Source: Woronichinia naegeliana WA131 (GTDB lineage: Bacteria; Cyanobacteriota; Cyanobacteriia; Cyanobacteriales; Microcystaceae). Taken from it: DNA of 64,000 bases. Each line of letters begins with the position of its first letter. Positions within the stretch are counted from its first letter, which is position 1. The notes beneath the pieces were generated by a model. The model was not told where the DNA came from, did not search any database, and worked only from the letters and a program-made list of their open reading frames with translations. Shown here in pieces: positions 28,318 through 39,288 of this stretch. The translations under genes were made by a program, and so were the position numbers. The stretch spans positions 7,704,001-7,768,000 of the forward strand of contig CP073041.1 of NCBI GenBank assembly GCA_025370055.1. The letters run 5' to 3'.

Positions 28318-29431
28318 GTATATCATCAGGTATAACAGCACAGTTAAAAAAAGCTGAAGGTTTTGCAGTAGAACTAATAAGGCAGCGTGGTGTAAAAGCT
28401 AAGATTTCTACACAAGAAGAAATTCGTCAGAGGGTTAGTCAACGCATAAGACAAAAACTTGATTCTATTGGAAATACAACACTCTCAATCGGTGAAGTTG
28501 CAGATACTTGGAGCCAAAGCGATATTTTCCTCCAAAATTTTGAGGACATGATTTATGGTGGCACACCAATGTGTCAAGCACTCAAGGTCGTGAAAGAGCG
28601 ATTTAGGAAAGAGTTGTTAGGACATAAGGATAAACGAGATTTGGTTTTATTTCTACTATCTGATGGCGAACCGACAGATGGAAATCCTCTCTTGATTGCT
28701 AGGGAGATTAAGGCAATGGGTGTGAGTATTATCTGCTGTCTAATTGACAACAAAGATATTATTGATCCACAAATACTATTCAATCAACCAAATCCAAGTT
28801 GGAATAATAATGCTTGCTTGATGTTTGAGATGGCATCCGAGATTGAAGAAAAATCACATTTTTCTAGATTTCTGTTAAAAAAAGGGTGGGTTATTAACTC
28901 ACAAGCCAAAATGTTTGTTCAGTTGAACCACTCCAGGGTTCTAGAGGAATTTATTCAAATCATCCTCAGCCCGTTAAATCAAGATCAAGAAATTTTAGAG
29001 CCTACACCACGAGGTCAATAATGAATACATCACAGATCAATGTCTTAGTCGTCTTTGCTAATCCTCGTGGTACAAGCCCCCTAAGACTTAGTACAGAAGA
29101 TAGGGTAATTCGTGAATCTATTCGCCTTAGTCGATATCGTAACGATATATCTTTAACTATTAGGCACGCTACGACAGTTCATGATCTACGTCGATCTTTG
29201 CTAGATGAAGATTTTCAGATCGTCCACATATCTGGGCATGGAACTGGCTCTGGACTGGTGTTAGAGGATGACGCTGGTGGAATATATGTACCTCCACAGC
29301 AAGCTCTTGCAGATTTATTTCAAGCATATAAATCTATTCAATGTGTAATTTTAAATGCCTGTTATTCAATTTCTCAAGGCGAGCTTATGTCTCTTGGGAT
29401 ACCCTTCACAATCGGAATGGAGGGTTCAATT

Positions 29432-30821
29432 GGGTGCGACCTTTAGTTGATAAAAGCTGTTGTAATCAGGGTTCTACAGGGAACCCATATTGATCAAGTT
29501 TTGCCCAAAATTGACTCCATCGTTCCTTGGTCAATACCAAAGCTCGTAGGCTCAAAATAATTCCTGCTCCTTTTTCCTTCCATCGCATCCCTGAACAACA
29601 TAATCGTTGTTTGACCAACGTCTTACAAGCTGCTTCCGTAACACCTGAACCAATCGGATACTTTTTCTCTAAGTATTCAGCATAATCCATTTGATGCTGA
29701 TGATTCTCGTAATAAGTAATCGCCGCTTGTAGTTTCTCGGTAAGATTCTTAGAATGACTTTTTTCTTCTTTGACTTCTTTCATCAGATTTAGCAGTTCTC
29801 CTGCTTTTCCTTTTTCATGCTTGAGTTCTCGACAATTTTCAGTCAACCATTCTTTTTGTTTTGACACGGTATTCGGATGCAACGCTTCTGCCAAGGCACC
29901 TAAGTAACCAGAGGCATGATAGAAATCTAATATCTGTTCTTCCGTTTGCTTTTCTAAAAACTTCCAATTTGATTCTGCCCCGTCTGCTATCCCGACCAAT
30001 GTTGCCTCTGGATAACGGTTTTTCGCTCGCTCAATTTCTCTTTCTAATCTTTCTAGAAAACTCTTTTTTCCATACTCTGGTGCCGCACCTAGATAGATTG
30101 TAGGTTGACGTTCGCCTTCACTATCGTATAGGGAAACGGTTCCCACCATTGCTTCACGGTAGCCATCCTCACACATCAGCATACAGGTTCCATCTAATCC
30201 TATTCCCACTGTTGCAATTTGGCTATCCTCCTTGGGCGGGGCATAACTCCACGCTTCTTCTTTTGCCTGTACCACACTTCCTACTGCTTCACTCAATCTT
30301 TGGATATAGGATAGCGCTACTTTTCTACCATGATTTTCTAATAAATCATTTTTCACCTCTTTGCCTGCCATCCCTGACATTTTTGAGGATACCTGTTTTG
30401 CCAATAATGGCGTTGATGTTATGATTATCCTTGCTTCTCTTTCTAAGGGGCAATACGTTTTTCCTCAAAGGTGAACGCTGATATACATGACGATTCACTA
30501 TAACCTCACCATAAGGTGTTTGATATTCTTTCGGTTGCTCTCCCTTACTCTTCCAGATTTCTTCACCGATTTTTAAGGGTGAACCATCTGTATCTAAATA
30601 TTTCAAGGCTTCTTTGCTGGCGATGCAACCTACTTCGTTTAAGCCTTTTTGAATATTTATTTCTGTATCCAACATTGAACGACTGAGTTCTAATGTTAGT
30701 TCTATTTTTATCTTTGAACCCTCTACATTAATTAGTTTTGCTGTCATCATTGTTTCCTCTTTGTCACTTTTCATCCCATGTTAACACTTTTCTTTTCCTT
30801 CATCAACTAAAGGTCACACCC
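29432..30821 (-). mobile_element. IS-G1, ISKra4-family element, 1390 bp
   Basis: Ends GGGTGCGACCTTTAGTTGAT / GGGTGTGACCTTTAGTTGAT, flanked by an 8-bp duplication gttcaatt (29424-29431 and 30822-30829). Inserted inside the CHAT domain of the fusion gene. The same length as IS-G3. Confidence 0.95.
29466..30774 (-). CDS. IS-G transposase (ISKra4 family), two frames
   Basis: The N-terminal frame (30346-30774) starts MKSDKEETMMTAKLINVEGSKIKIELTLELSRSMLD and leaves the correct phase after RHVYQRS. The C-terminal frame (29466-30404) carries the core: GVGLDG-type Asp in TVGIGLDGTCMLM, VGIADGAESNW, DFYHASGYL and Glu in PIGSGVTEAACKTLVKQRLCCSGMRW. Compared with IS-G2, the joint differs by one extra base (TCACCTTTGAGG versus TCAGTAGGAGG). 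IS-G3 has the same joint, yet both have fresh target duplications, so either a +1 event produces enzyme or transposase is supplied in trans. Confidence 0.82.
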
Positions 30822-32051
30822 GTTCAATTAGTGATGAGGCTGCTATAGAGTTTTCTAGAGGATTCTATGACGCAATTGGTGCAAAGCGTGGGATAGATTT
30901 TGCCTATAATGAAGGTTGTCGGACTGTCAACTTAGCCGCCAAAAACACACAGTTTGTTTCTAAAATCCTAAAAAAAGGCAGAACTTATAGTGCCAATGAC
31001 CCTAGGGATTCTGAAATTGTATCACTTCCTCCCAGTGGGTCTGTACATTTTAGTGAAGCTAAGGCACTTGTTGGACTAGCTATTGATCTATCGGGTTCAA
31101 TGGCTGGTAGTATAAGGAATAATACTGGTGGTCAACTAAGCAGATTAGAGAGTTTCAGGCAATCACTTGACAATTTGTTGGCTGAAGCCAAAAATCGTGT
31201 TGATGGAAGCCGTGCAAAAGAAATACAGACATCTATTGATTTATTCTCATACGGTTTTGGGCTTCGTACGATAAGCGTTTGTGATTTGTTCTCGCTTATA
31301 AAAGCAGGACAAAATGTAATTACGAAAGAAGAGATAGAAGAAATTAAACAGAGATATATTCGTTCTTCACAGGAAAAATATAGTGGCTATGAGGGATTAG
31401 GTGATTTGGCTAGACAGTATGGTTTTGGTGGCTTAGTCAATCAAGTTTCTAGTACTGTTCAAGCCAGTGCCGAGACTGAAATACGAAGAAAAATTTTGCT
31501 TGAAGTCAAGTCTCGTCTCGAAAAAGAAATTGACAATGTAGGTGATACGACTTTATCTATTGAAGAGGTTACTCACCTTTGGAAAGATAGCGAAAATGCT
31601 TTTGAGAATGCCGAGGAGCTAATTTTTGGCAGCACTCCCATGAAAGAAGGTTTGACTGAAGTTTCTAAACGCTTTGAACGGGAGTTGGCAATTCGAGATA
31701 AAAATACTACTCCAATTTTATTTATTCTTTCGGATGGAGAACCAACAGACGGTAATCCATTACCCGTTATAGAATCATTGAAGTCTTTGGGTGTAGTTGT
31801 AATATCATGCTTTGTAACAGATCAAAATATAGCTAATCCAAGAGTTCTTTTTGGTCAAGCAGAACCTCATTGGAATCAAGGAGCTAGCTTGATGTTTGAA
31901 ATGTCCTCAACTGTGGAGGATGATTCTACTTTTGCTAAGTTTTTGCTCCGTAAGAATTGGGTTGTGCATCCTAATTCAAAATTGTTTGTACAGGCAAATC
32001 ATTCAGTTATTCTAGAAGAGTTTATCCGTGTTGCTTTAAGCCCGTTTGAGT

Positions 32052-33439
32052 GGGTGCGACCTTTAGTTGATAAAAGCTGTTGTAATCAGGGTTCTACAGG
32101 GAACCCATATTGATCAAGTTTTGCCCAAAATTGACTCCATCGTTCCTTGGTCAATACCAAAGCTCGTAGGCTCAAAATAATTCCTGCTCCTTTTTCCTTC
32201 CATCGCATCCCTGAACAACATAATCGTTGTTTGACCAACGTCTTACAAGCTGCTTCCGTAACACCTGAACCAATCGGATACTTTTTCTCTATGTATTCAG
32301 CATAATCCATTTGATGCTGATGATTCTCGTAATAAGTAATCGCCGCTTGTAGTTTCTCGGTAAGATTCTTAGAATGACTTTTTTCTTCTTTGACTTCTTT
32401 CATCAGATTTAGCAGTTCTCCTGCTTTTCCTTTTTCATGCTTGAGTTCTCGACAATTTTCAGTCAACCATTCTTTTTGTTTTGACACGGTATTCGGATGC
32501 AACGCTTCTGCCAAGGCACCTAAGTAACCAGAGGCATGATAGAAATCTAATATCTGTTCTTCCGTTTGCTTTTCTAAAAACTTCCAATTTGATTCTGCCC
32601 CGTCTGCTATCCCGACCAATGTTGCCTCTGGATAACGGTTTTTCGCTCGCTCAATTTCTCTTTCTAATCTTTCTAGAAAACTCTTTTTTCCATACTCTGG
32701 TGCCGCACCTAGATAGATTGTAGGTTGACGTTCGCCTTCACTATCGTATAGGGAAACGGTTCCCACCATTGCTTCACGGTAGCCATCCTCACACATCAGC
32801 ATACAGGTTCCATCTAATCCTATTCCCACTGTTGCAATTTGGCTATCCTCCTTGGGCGGGGCATAACTCCACGCTTCTTCTTTTGCCTGTACCACACTTC
32901 CTACTGCTTCACTCAATCTTTGGATATAGGATAGCGCTACTTTTCTACCATGATTTTCTAATAAATCATTTTTCACCTCTTTGCCTGCCATCCCTGACAT
33001 TTTTGAGGATACCTGTTTTGCCAATAATGGCGTTGATGTTATGATTATCCTTGCTTCTCTTTCTAAGGGGCAATACGTTTTTCCTCCTACTGAACGCTGA
33101 TATACATGACGATTCACTATAACCTCACCATAAGGTGTTTGATATTCTTTCGGTTGCTCTCCCTTACTCTTCCAGATTTCTTCACCGATTTTTAAGGGTG
33201 AACCATCTGTATCTAAATATTTCAAGGCTTCTTTGCTGGCGATGCAACCTACTTCGTTTAAGCCTTTTTGAATATTTATTTCTGTATCCAACATTGAACG
33301 ACTGAGTTCTAATGTTAGTTCTATTTTATCTTTGAACCCTCTACATTAATTAGTTTTGCTGTCATCATTGTTTCCTCTTTGTCACTTTTCATCTCATGTT
33401 AACACTTTTCTTTTCCTTCATCAACTAAAGGTCACACCC
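32052..33439 (-). mobile_element. IS-G2, ISKra4-family element, 1388 bp, no target duplication
   Basis: Both termini are present, but the flanks (cccgtttgagt on the left, gtctatatattc on the right) do not match. It is two bases shorter than IS-G1 and IS-G3. It truncates the CHAT-vWA gene at its 3' end. Loss of the duplication points to recombination between IS-G copies or a deletion after insertion. Confidence 0.85.
32086..33400 (-). CDS. IS-G transposase (ISKra4 family), 402-aa frame, N-terminal defect
   Basis: The 402-aa frame at 32086-33294 runs through the joint that is broken in IS-G1 and IS-G3: RHVYQRSVGGKTYCPLEREARIIITSTPLLAKQVSS. One T is missing in the run at about 33327 (TTTTAT for TTTTTAT), so the N-terminal MKSDKEETMMTAKLINVEG part is in another frame. 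The protein would then start at MLDTEINIQKG and lack about 33 residues. Activity is uncertain. Confidence 0.8.
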
Positions 33440-33983
33440 GTCTATATATTCTACCTTATATCCACTTAGAGTGATGACAGCTTATCTCCTCGACCAGCAA
33501 TTCTAAATTTAAGGCGAGGTAAGGGTTGTAGAAAAAAAGGATAATGGGAAAGGACAACAAGGTAGCCAGAGAGGAAGAAAAGATGCAAGGAATAATCAGT
33601 ATGACTGGTCTGATAGCGTACTTGGTAGCAAGTATAGAGAAAATGAAAGACCCTCGCCAACCCAGTCCAAATACAACCTACAGCCTAAAAGATGCGGTAC
33701 TAGGTGGTTTCAGCCTGTTTCTAATGCAATGTGAATCATTCCTAGAACATCAAAGACAACTGCATAGTCGCAACGGTAGGGATAATCTTCAAACTCTATT
33801 CGGTGCCATCAAAATACCTAGTGACAATCAAATCCGCAATATCCTGGATAAAATCAAAGCCAATTCGTTATTTGTGGTGTTTAGTGACATTTATCAACTA
33901 CTAAAGACCAGAGGAATATTGACTCGGTATGAGGTGTTAGACAAGCAATTACTAATTCCGCTAGATGGCACAGAGTATTTCTC

Positions 33984-35259
33984 GGTACTGGTATCGTGTG
34001 ATCAAAGCTAGAAAAAGTTATGGTGTAAGAGTTTGAGAAAATAGAAAATAACTTACGACTGGACATATTCCCGTTTTTGTTATACTATTATTATTGTCAT
34101 TATATTAAAGAAAGGGAAAACGGAAAGCAATGTCAACATTGAATAAAAGCTCAATTGACCTCCTAAGTGATATTGGCTTACCTCAAGAGAAAGAGGAAGC
34201 CTTATTTCAGAAAAACTGCCCTCATTGCTATAGTGAAAAAGTAAAAATACATTCTCATTACCAAACGAAAGGTAACGGGGAACGTAAAATGTTCATCTGT
34301 CAAGAATGTGGTTCTTGTTTTGCTGAGACTTATGGTAGCGTAATCGCTGGCTTAGAAACCCCATTAAGTGAAATTGTAAAAGTATTAAAAGCCAGAATGG
34401 AAGGAATAGGATTAAATGCAGCAGCCCGAGTATTCGGCTACGCAAAAACAACAATATTGAATTGGGAAAAGAAATTATCAGGATTACAAGAGACATTATT
34501 TTTATACGCCTTAGTGAATGAATTTGTTAAATTAGTAATAGAAGGGGATGAACTATACACAAAAGTTGGAAAAAATAAAGAAGCAAGTGCCTCTGAGGGG
34601 TGGACAATCGTGCTCATGGACAGGGCTAGCCGCTTTATTTGGCATTTAAAATGTGGTAAAAAAGAGCAGAAATTATTTCTAGAAGCAATGATGACGGTAG
34701 CGGAATTATTTGAAAGGAGTGCAGAATCTCTCCAGTTATTTACAGATGGAGAAAAGCGATATAGTCAACTGCTATTTAATATTTGTCACGAAGTATTAAG
34801 GACTGGGAAGCGAGGTCGTCCCACCAAAGTATTACCGAAGGGTATGGTGGTAAGATTAAAAAATAAGAGTAGTAAACGTCGAGATTCTGAGGGTAAACTA
34901 GAGAAAGTAGAAACTCCGAAAACTGAACATCCTGAGACAACAGAAAAACCAGAAGACAAGGATGTTCATGCCAACCACGTTGAGGCATTTAATAGTTCTC
35001 TACGACGCTATTTAGCCGCCTTTCGTCGTCGAACAAATACTTATGCTAAATCTGTTGTGGGATTACAGCGAGTGCTAGATATTTTCTGGATGGTTCATAA
35101 CTTTGTTCGCAGCCATTTTACGACGAAAAAAGTTCCTGCGGTAGCTCTCGGTATAATTCAAAAAGGGTTAACTTGGGAGGACTTACTCCAAATTCGCCTG
35201 ATTTGTTGAACCTCTTGTATTGCAACGTTTATAGCTTCTAGCTAGACGATACCAGTGCC
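33984..35259 (+). mobile_element. IS-E1, IS1-like element, 1276 bp
   Basis: Ends GGTACTGGTATCGTG / GGCACTGGTATCGTC (reverse complement of the right end), with an 8-bp duplication tatttctc (33976-33983 and 35260-35267). The empty site is seen in IS-D1 (cagagtatttctcctct). Confidence 0.93.
34130..35209 (+). CDS. IS1-like transposase, 359 aa, intact
   Basis: A zinc ribbon at residues 30-62 (CPHCYSEKVKIHSHYQTKGNGERKMFICQECGSCF) is followed by a helix-turn-helix (GLNAAARVFGYAKTTILNWEKKL). The DDE core has Asp in VIEGDELYTKVGKN, Asp in LQLFTDGEKRYSQLL and Glu in HANHVEAFNSSLRRYLAAFRRRTNTYAKS, the N-HVE-N-S-R pattern of IS1-family enzymes. It is a single frame, unlike classical IS1, which frameshifts. 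The start ATG follows GGAAAGCA. It appears functional, and fragments of relatives lie at 5358-6083. Confidence 0.9.
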   Translation: MSTLNKSSIDLLSDIGLPQEKEEALFQKNCPHCYSEKVKIHSHYQTKGNGERKMFICQECGSCFAETYGSVIAGLETPLSEIVKVLKARMEGIGLNAAARVFGYAKTTILNWEKKLSGLQETLFLYALVNEFVKLVIEGDELYTKVGKNKEASASEGWTIVLMDRASRFIWHLKCGKKEQKLFLEAMMTVAELFERSAESLQLFTDGEKRYSQLLFNICHEVLRTGKRGRPTKVLPKGMVVRLKNKSSKRRDSEGKLEKVETPKTEHPETTEKPEDKDVHANHVEAFNSSLRRYLAAFRRRTNTYAKSVVGLQRVLDIFWMVHNFVRSHFTTKKVPAVALGIIQKGLTWEDLLQIRLIC

Positions 35260-36295
35260 TATTTCTCCTCCCAAAATATTCACTGTGAGCAATGTTCCCA
35301 TCGAACCCATAAAAACGGGACAGTGACTTACTTTCATTCGGCAATCTTACCGGTAATTGTCTCACCTCAGCAAAAAGCAGTGATTAGTCTTGACCCTGAA
35401 TTTATTACTCCTCAAGATGGTCACGAGAAACAGGACTGTGAGGTAGCGGCGGCAAAACGTTGGCTCCACAGACATCGAGAATTCTTTGACCCGTTTAGCG
35501 TTACTATGATTGGGGGATGACCTCTATAGTCGTCAACCGATGTGCGAAGAGGCTCTTCAAAACCACTTTCACTATCTTTTTGTCTGTTTGCCTGAATCTC
35601 ACCCTACTCTCTATGAGTTTTTGGACTATGCCGAGAAGATTGGGGAAGTTTACTCTTTCCATGAGCGTCGTCGTCATGGTCGCGATTGGCATGACTATCA
35701 TTATCGTTGGACTTATCACTTGCCCCTAAGAGATGGTTCCGCCGCCCTCAATACTCATTGGTTTGAGGTCACTGTTACTCGCCGTTCTGACGGTCAGGTT
35801 CTCTTTCACAACGATTGGATTACCGACCTTTTTCCCCAAGCCGATAACATTGTTGAGTTAGTCAGTGTCGCTCGCTCTCGTTGGAAAACCGAAAATGAGA
35901 ACCATAATACTCTTAAGACTCAGGGCTACCATCTAGAACACAATTTTGGACATGGTGACCACCATCTTGCTACCTTTTTGCTCACCTTAAATTTACTGGC
36001 TTTCTTGTTTCACACCGTTTTACAGCTTTTAGATGAGTCCTACCAACGTATCCGACTACTTTTAGGGACTCGAAGATGCTTTTTTTCCCATTTACGCACT
36101 CTTACTACCTATTTTGTCTTTGATAGCTGGCAACACCTTCTTGATTTTATGCTTGAGCCATTTGACTCTCTGCCCGCCACTAATTCCTCCTGATTTTTCA
36201 AATTTAGAATTGCTGATCTCACATCAGCCGTATTTTATACAAACGAGTATAATGGATTACAATTAGAAGCAAAATTTATCAAACGAGAGGTAACT

Positions 36296-37240
36296 TTGAC
36301 AGAAATTCCCCGTTGCTCCCTCTGGATTTTGGTGGCACGAACAGATATTCCTTTTCTGATGCACACGATTCCTCATCTGGTGAGGATGAGCAATTTTCCT
36401 TTTGAGGAGCGAGTTTTAGCCGTAGACACTGCCCCCTTGACGGGAGAAAAAATCAACCGCCCAGGGATTGGCAGTATGGAGGATTTACGCCAACGTACAG
36501 CAGAACTTTTACAGGCAGGGGTAGTAAATCGAGTTGTTGATATTAATTACGACTCGGTTTATCATCAGCGAGTTTATCGCAAACATTTTGGTACTTTCCT
36601 GCCTTTTACTCATAATTATAAAGGCTATCCGATTCTAGGGTCAATTTTTACCATAGAAGACTGCAAAAGTGATTATATGTTACATTTTGACAGTGATATG
36701 CTGCTATATCAACAAGCGGGTTACTCCTGGATTGAGGAAGGGATGAAACTCATGGCAAATCATCCTGAATTGATGTCAATTCAACCTTTGCCGGGTTCAT
36801 CGAAGGAGGATGGCACTATCTATCAAAGTGTTCCCTATATAAAAGATGGGGAGGGATTTTGTAAATTCAAATTTTTTGGTAGTCGTACCTATCTCATTAA
36901 CCGTAAACGATTTGATGAATTATTACCCTTACCCATAGTTTTGCGCCCTTATCGCAATCAGTTGCTCAATCAGTTACCGATAAGTCTGAAAGCTTTCTAT
37001 AGTAATTTAACTGGCAAGGGAGCTTTTGATTCGTGGGAAATTATGGTTTCTAGAAAGTTAGAGCAATCCCATTATTTTCGAGGAGCATTAAGCAATCCCA
37101 AGGCATGGACATTGCATCCAAAAGATCGTAGTATCGAGTTTATTCAGGCATTGCCTCAAATTATTGCCAGAATTGAAGTAGGAGATTTCCCCCCAGAACA
37201 AGCTGGTCATTATGATTTAATTTCGGAGCTATGGTATTAA
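36296..37240 (+). CDS. GT-A type glycosyltransferase
   Basis: 314-aa soluble protein. The start is TTG at 36296, preceded by GAGAGG at a suitable distance; no ATG fits as well. The N-terminal part (CSLWILVARTDIPFLMHTIPHLVRMSNFPFEERVLAVDTAP) is a family-2-like fold, and YMLHFDSDMLLYQQ contains the DxD metal/nucleotide-sugar motif. Substrates are unknown. It stands alone between IS-D2 and a decayed IS, so any operon partners were lost. Confidence 0.78.
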   Translation: MTEIPRCSLWILVARTDIPFLMHTIPHLVRMSNFPFEERVLAVDTAPLTGEKINRPGIGSMEDLRQRTAELLQAGVVNRVVDINYDSVYHQRVYRKHFGTFLPFTHNYKGYPILGSIFTIEDCKSDYMLHFDSDMLLYQQAGYSWIEEGMKLMANHPELMSIQPLPGSSKEDGTIYQSVPYIKDGEGFCKFKFFGSRTYLINRKRFDELLPLPIVLRPYRNQLLNQLPISLKAFYSNLTGKGAFDSWEIMVSRKLEQSHYFRGALSNPKAWTLHPKDRSIEFIQALPQIIARIEVGDFPPEQAGHYDLISELWY

Positions 37241-37663
37241 ATTAAGGTTCTGTTGACTGAATATCTAAGTACAGGATAAAAAGCTTGAAAAGTATACGAG
37301 AAAGGGGTTTCATGGAAGATGAACGTAATGCAAAAAAAACATGAACCAGTAAGTAGCTATGCAAAATGAATTACCCTTTAGATAAAGCTGAAAGCCTTGC
37401 TACACAAGGATCGCTACATATAAATAATTTTGTCTAAGCACTTATAACGCCTTGAAACAAGCTCTAAAAACCTATTTGGGATGGCATGGTGCCAGACTCT
37501 CCTTCCTAGCCGTGTTCTTACTCGCCCTCCTCAAAGTGAAAACGGTTAACCTTAAAGAATTGGCCCTGGGTTTTGAAGGTCGGGCATTGGTGGATTCTCA
37601 TAAGTAATGAGACGAAATTATTTACACATGACTTTGATGTTATACAAGCTTTTCAGTCTGATT
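37241..37663. other. Non-coding stretch with IS debris
   Basis: 420 bp between the glycosyltransferase gene and IS-I. Apart from the transposase relic at 37452-37607 it has no gene. The flank of IS-I (cagtctgatt) does not match the flank on its right side (caaaagctca). Confidence 0.5.
37452..37607 (+). pseudogene. IS4-family transposase N-terminal relic
   Basis: Encodes LKQALKTYLGWHGARLSFLAVFLLALLKVKTVNLKELALGFEGRALVDSHK and a stop. This matches the well-conserved N-terminus of IS4-family transposases that are frequent in cyanobacteria. The start and the catalytic domain are missing. Confidence 0.65.
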
Positions 37664-39288
37664 GGGAGCATCTCACTTATGCCATAAGTATTAATACTTA
37701 TGGGGCAGAAAAATAAGACTTTGAACTTTATCGAACTTTATCAAAAAAAGAAATGAGAGTATAATAGTCGAGACCCACTTTCCAAAATCTATCCCAATTG
37801 AGGAACAATCTCATGTTATCAGTGTTATCAGAAAATGAAAAAAGGATTCAAGAGTTATGTCAAGAGTTGGGAGAATGTCTCTATCAACAATCTCAAGTTA
37901 AAACATTTAATAATTTGGGCGAAATAGAGGAGACTGTCAGAGACTTAATGATTCAGTATGTCAACCCAGAAATAGGTATTTTTTTGTCAAAACAAGTACC
38001 GAGGAAACCACCGGTCGGATACGAACAGTAAAAAGTATTTTGGGGGAATTGCCCATTACAGAAAAACAAGCGAAGAAATTAGAACTAAAGCCTCGAACTC
38101 AGATGAGTCCAATGTTAGAGAAGAACTGTTTGCTACTGAGTGGCGATGAGTCTTATAAAAAAGCAGCTAAGAAAATCCAATCATTGACGGGAATTGCTGT
38201 TTCTCACAGTACGCAACAACGCCTTGTACATCCAGGGCAAACGCATCTTATCCGAGTAAAACCTTAAGGAGATAGTCCTCGTCCCAACCAGCGCGTAGCC
38301 GTTTATTCTTGATACCAAGTTTCAGAGTATTTTCCTTTGTGAGCAAGTTAAGAGCGATATGGCGTAAGACGGCTAAATTCTCAGGAGCAAAATCCTTACG
38401 AATGCGACAAGCATCCTCGTTGAAGGCCAAGTCTAGAACCCAATGTAAAGAGTTTTCTATCAACCAATGACTACGAACAGATTGGGATAATTTTTGAGCA
38501 TTACTCGGCAGGCTACTGATATAGTAGCGAGTCTCATACTCTGTTTTGTCTTTCAATCGTCTCTCCGCTTTAATCATACAGATGCTCGTCAACTTTGCCC
38601 ATTTCTCCGCACCCAGCAAAAATTCTGTTTGTTCCATCGTCCAGCAACGGCGAATTTCAATCCGTCCATGTCCCTTGTCTATTGTTTGATGAAAATCATG
38701 CTTAATTCCCACAAAATTAACCGATTGAGCATGAGCAAATAATTGTTCAACATCCTCACATAAATTACCTTGATTGCCTTTCAATGCCAAAACATAATCT
38801 CCCCCTCGCCCTACTATCTGTTGGGCAATCTTTGTCTGAGTTCCCATGGCATCAATCGTTACGATACAACCTTTGACCTCTAGCATTTTCAGGAGTTTAG
38901 GAATCGCCGTGATTTCATTCGATTTGCTTTCCACCTTGCACTGTCCTAGTACTAGACGATTTGCTGTTGCCCATGCACTTACCATCTGAATTGCGCCCTT
39001 TCCGTTGGCATTGTCATAGGAGTGGCGAAGGGTTTTGCCGTCAATCGCTATCACTTCTCCTTCACTTACCTCCGCTATACTTTTGACCCAATGCAGAAAA
39101 CAGTCTTGAAATTGCTCTGGATTCAGACTAGCAAATACACGCGCAAACGTATCGTCGGAGGGGATGCCATTCGGCAATTCCAAAATTTTTTTTAGCCATT
39201 GATGTTTAGCCTTGCCGAAACTTTCCATGGCTACCCAACCTTCTGCTCCACAAATGACGGCTAAGATGGCAATCGTTAGAATATCAAT

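Larger units (their letters stand above)
26060..29021 (+). pseudogene. vWA-domain protein (first gene of vWA/CHAT operon), split by IS-H2
   Basis: When IS-H2 and one 10-bp duplication are removed, 26060-26715 and 28328-29021 join in frame to a 449-aa protein. The von Willebrand A fold starts at once: LVGLVVDVSGSM has the MIDAS motif DxSxS (residues 13-17). The two other MIDAS elements appear late: Thr in YGGTPMCQALKVVKERF and Asp in LFLLSDGEPTDGNPLLIAREI. Between them is an insert of about 250 residues with a Gly/Ala-rich stretch. No signal peptide or membrane segment is seen. The stop codon overlaps the ATG of the CHAT gene (TAATG), which indicates translational coupling. A frame to 26051 would start with TTG; ATG 26060 is preferred. 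Confidence 0.85.
29021..32051 (+). pseudogene. CHAT protease - vWA fusion protein, split by IS-G1, 3' end lost at IS-G2
   Basis: Bases 29021-29431 plus 30830-32051 join in frame after removing IS-G1 (1390 bp plus 8). The first ~220 residues form a CHAT (caspase-HetF-associated-with-TPR) peptidase domain: catalytic His73 in VHISGHGTGSG and Cys114 in VILNACYSIS, then ISDEAAIEFSRGFYDAIGAKRGIDFAYNEGCRTV, a typical CHAT C-terminal part. A vWA domain follows, with MIDAS LVGLAIDLSGSM (residues 223-227), STPMKEGLTEV and LFILSDGEPTDGNPL. It is a paralogue of the vWA protein encoded just upstream. The frame runs into IS-G2 after SPFE, so the last ~15 native residues are replaced. No HIP1 site is seen in this gene. 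Confidence 0.85.
33544..36193 (+). pseudogene. IS-D2 transposase, split by IS-E1 and frame-shifted
   Basis: Part 1 is 33544-33983 (to GTEYFS) and joins after IS-E1 with 35268-35520 (SSQNIHCEQCSHRTHKNG...FSVTMIGG-stop). The last part, 35510-36193, is in the next frame (GDDLYSRQPMCEEAL...). The G-run and TGA at about 35510-35520 are identical to IS-D1. Only IS-E1 is specific to this copy. Confidence 0.85.
33495..36215 (+). mobile_element. IS-D2, unassigned DDE element, carries IS-E1
   Basis: Same termini as IS-D1. It is 2721 bp, and 1437 bp after removing IS-E1 (1276 bp plus an 8-bp duplication), equal to IS-D1. It is in direct orientation with IS-D1, bracketing 10 kb with the GTPase and vWA/CHAT genes. 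Confidence 0.88.
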
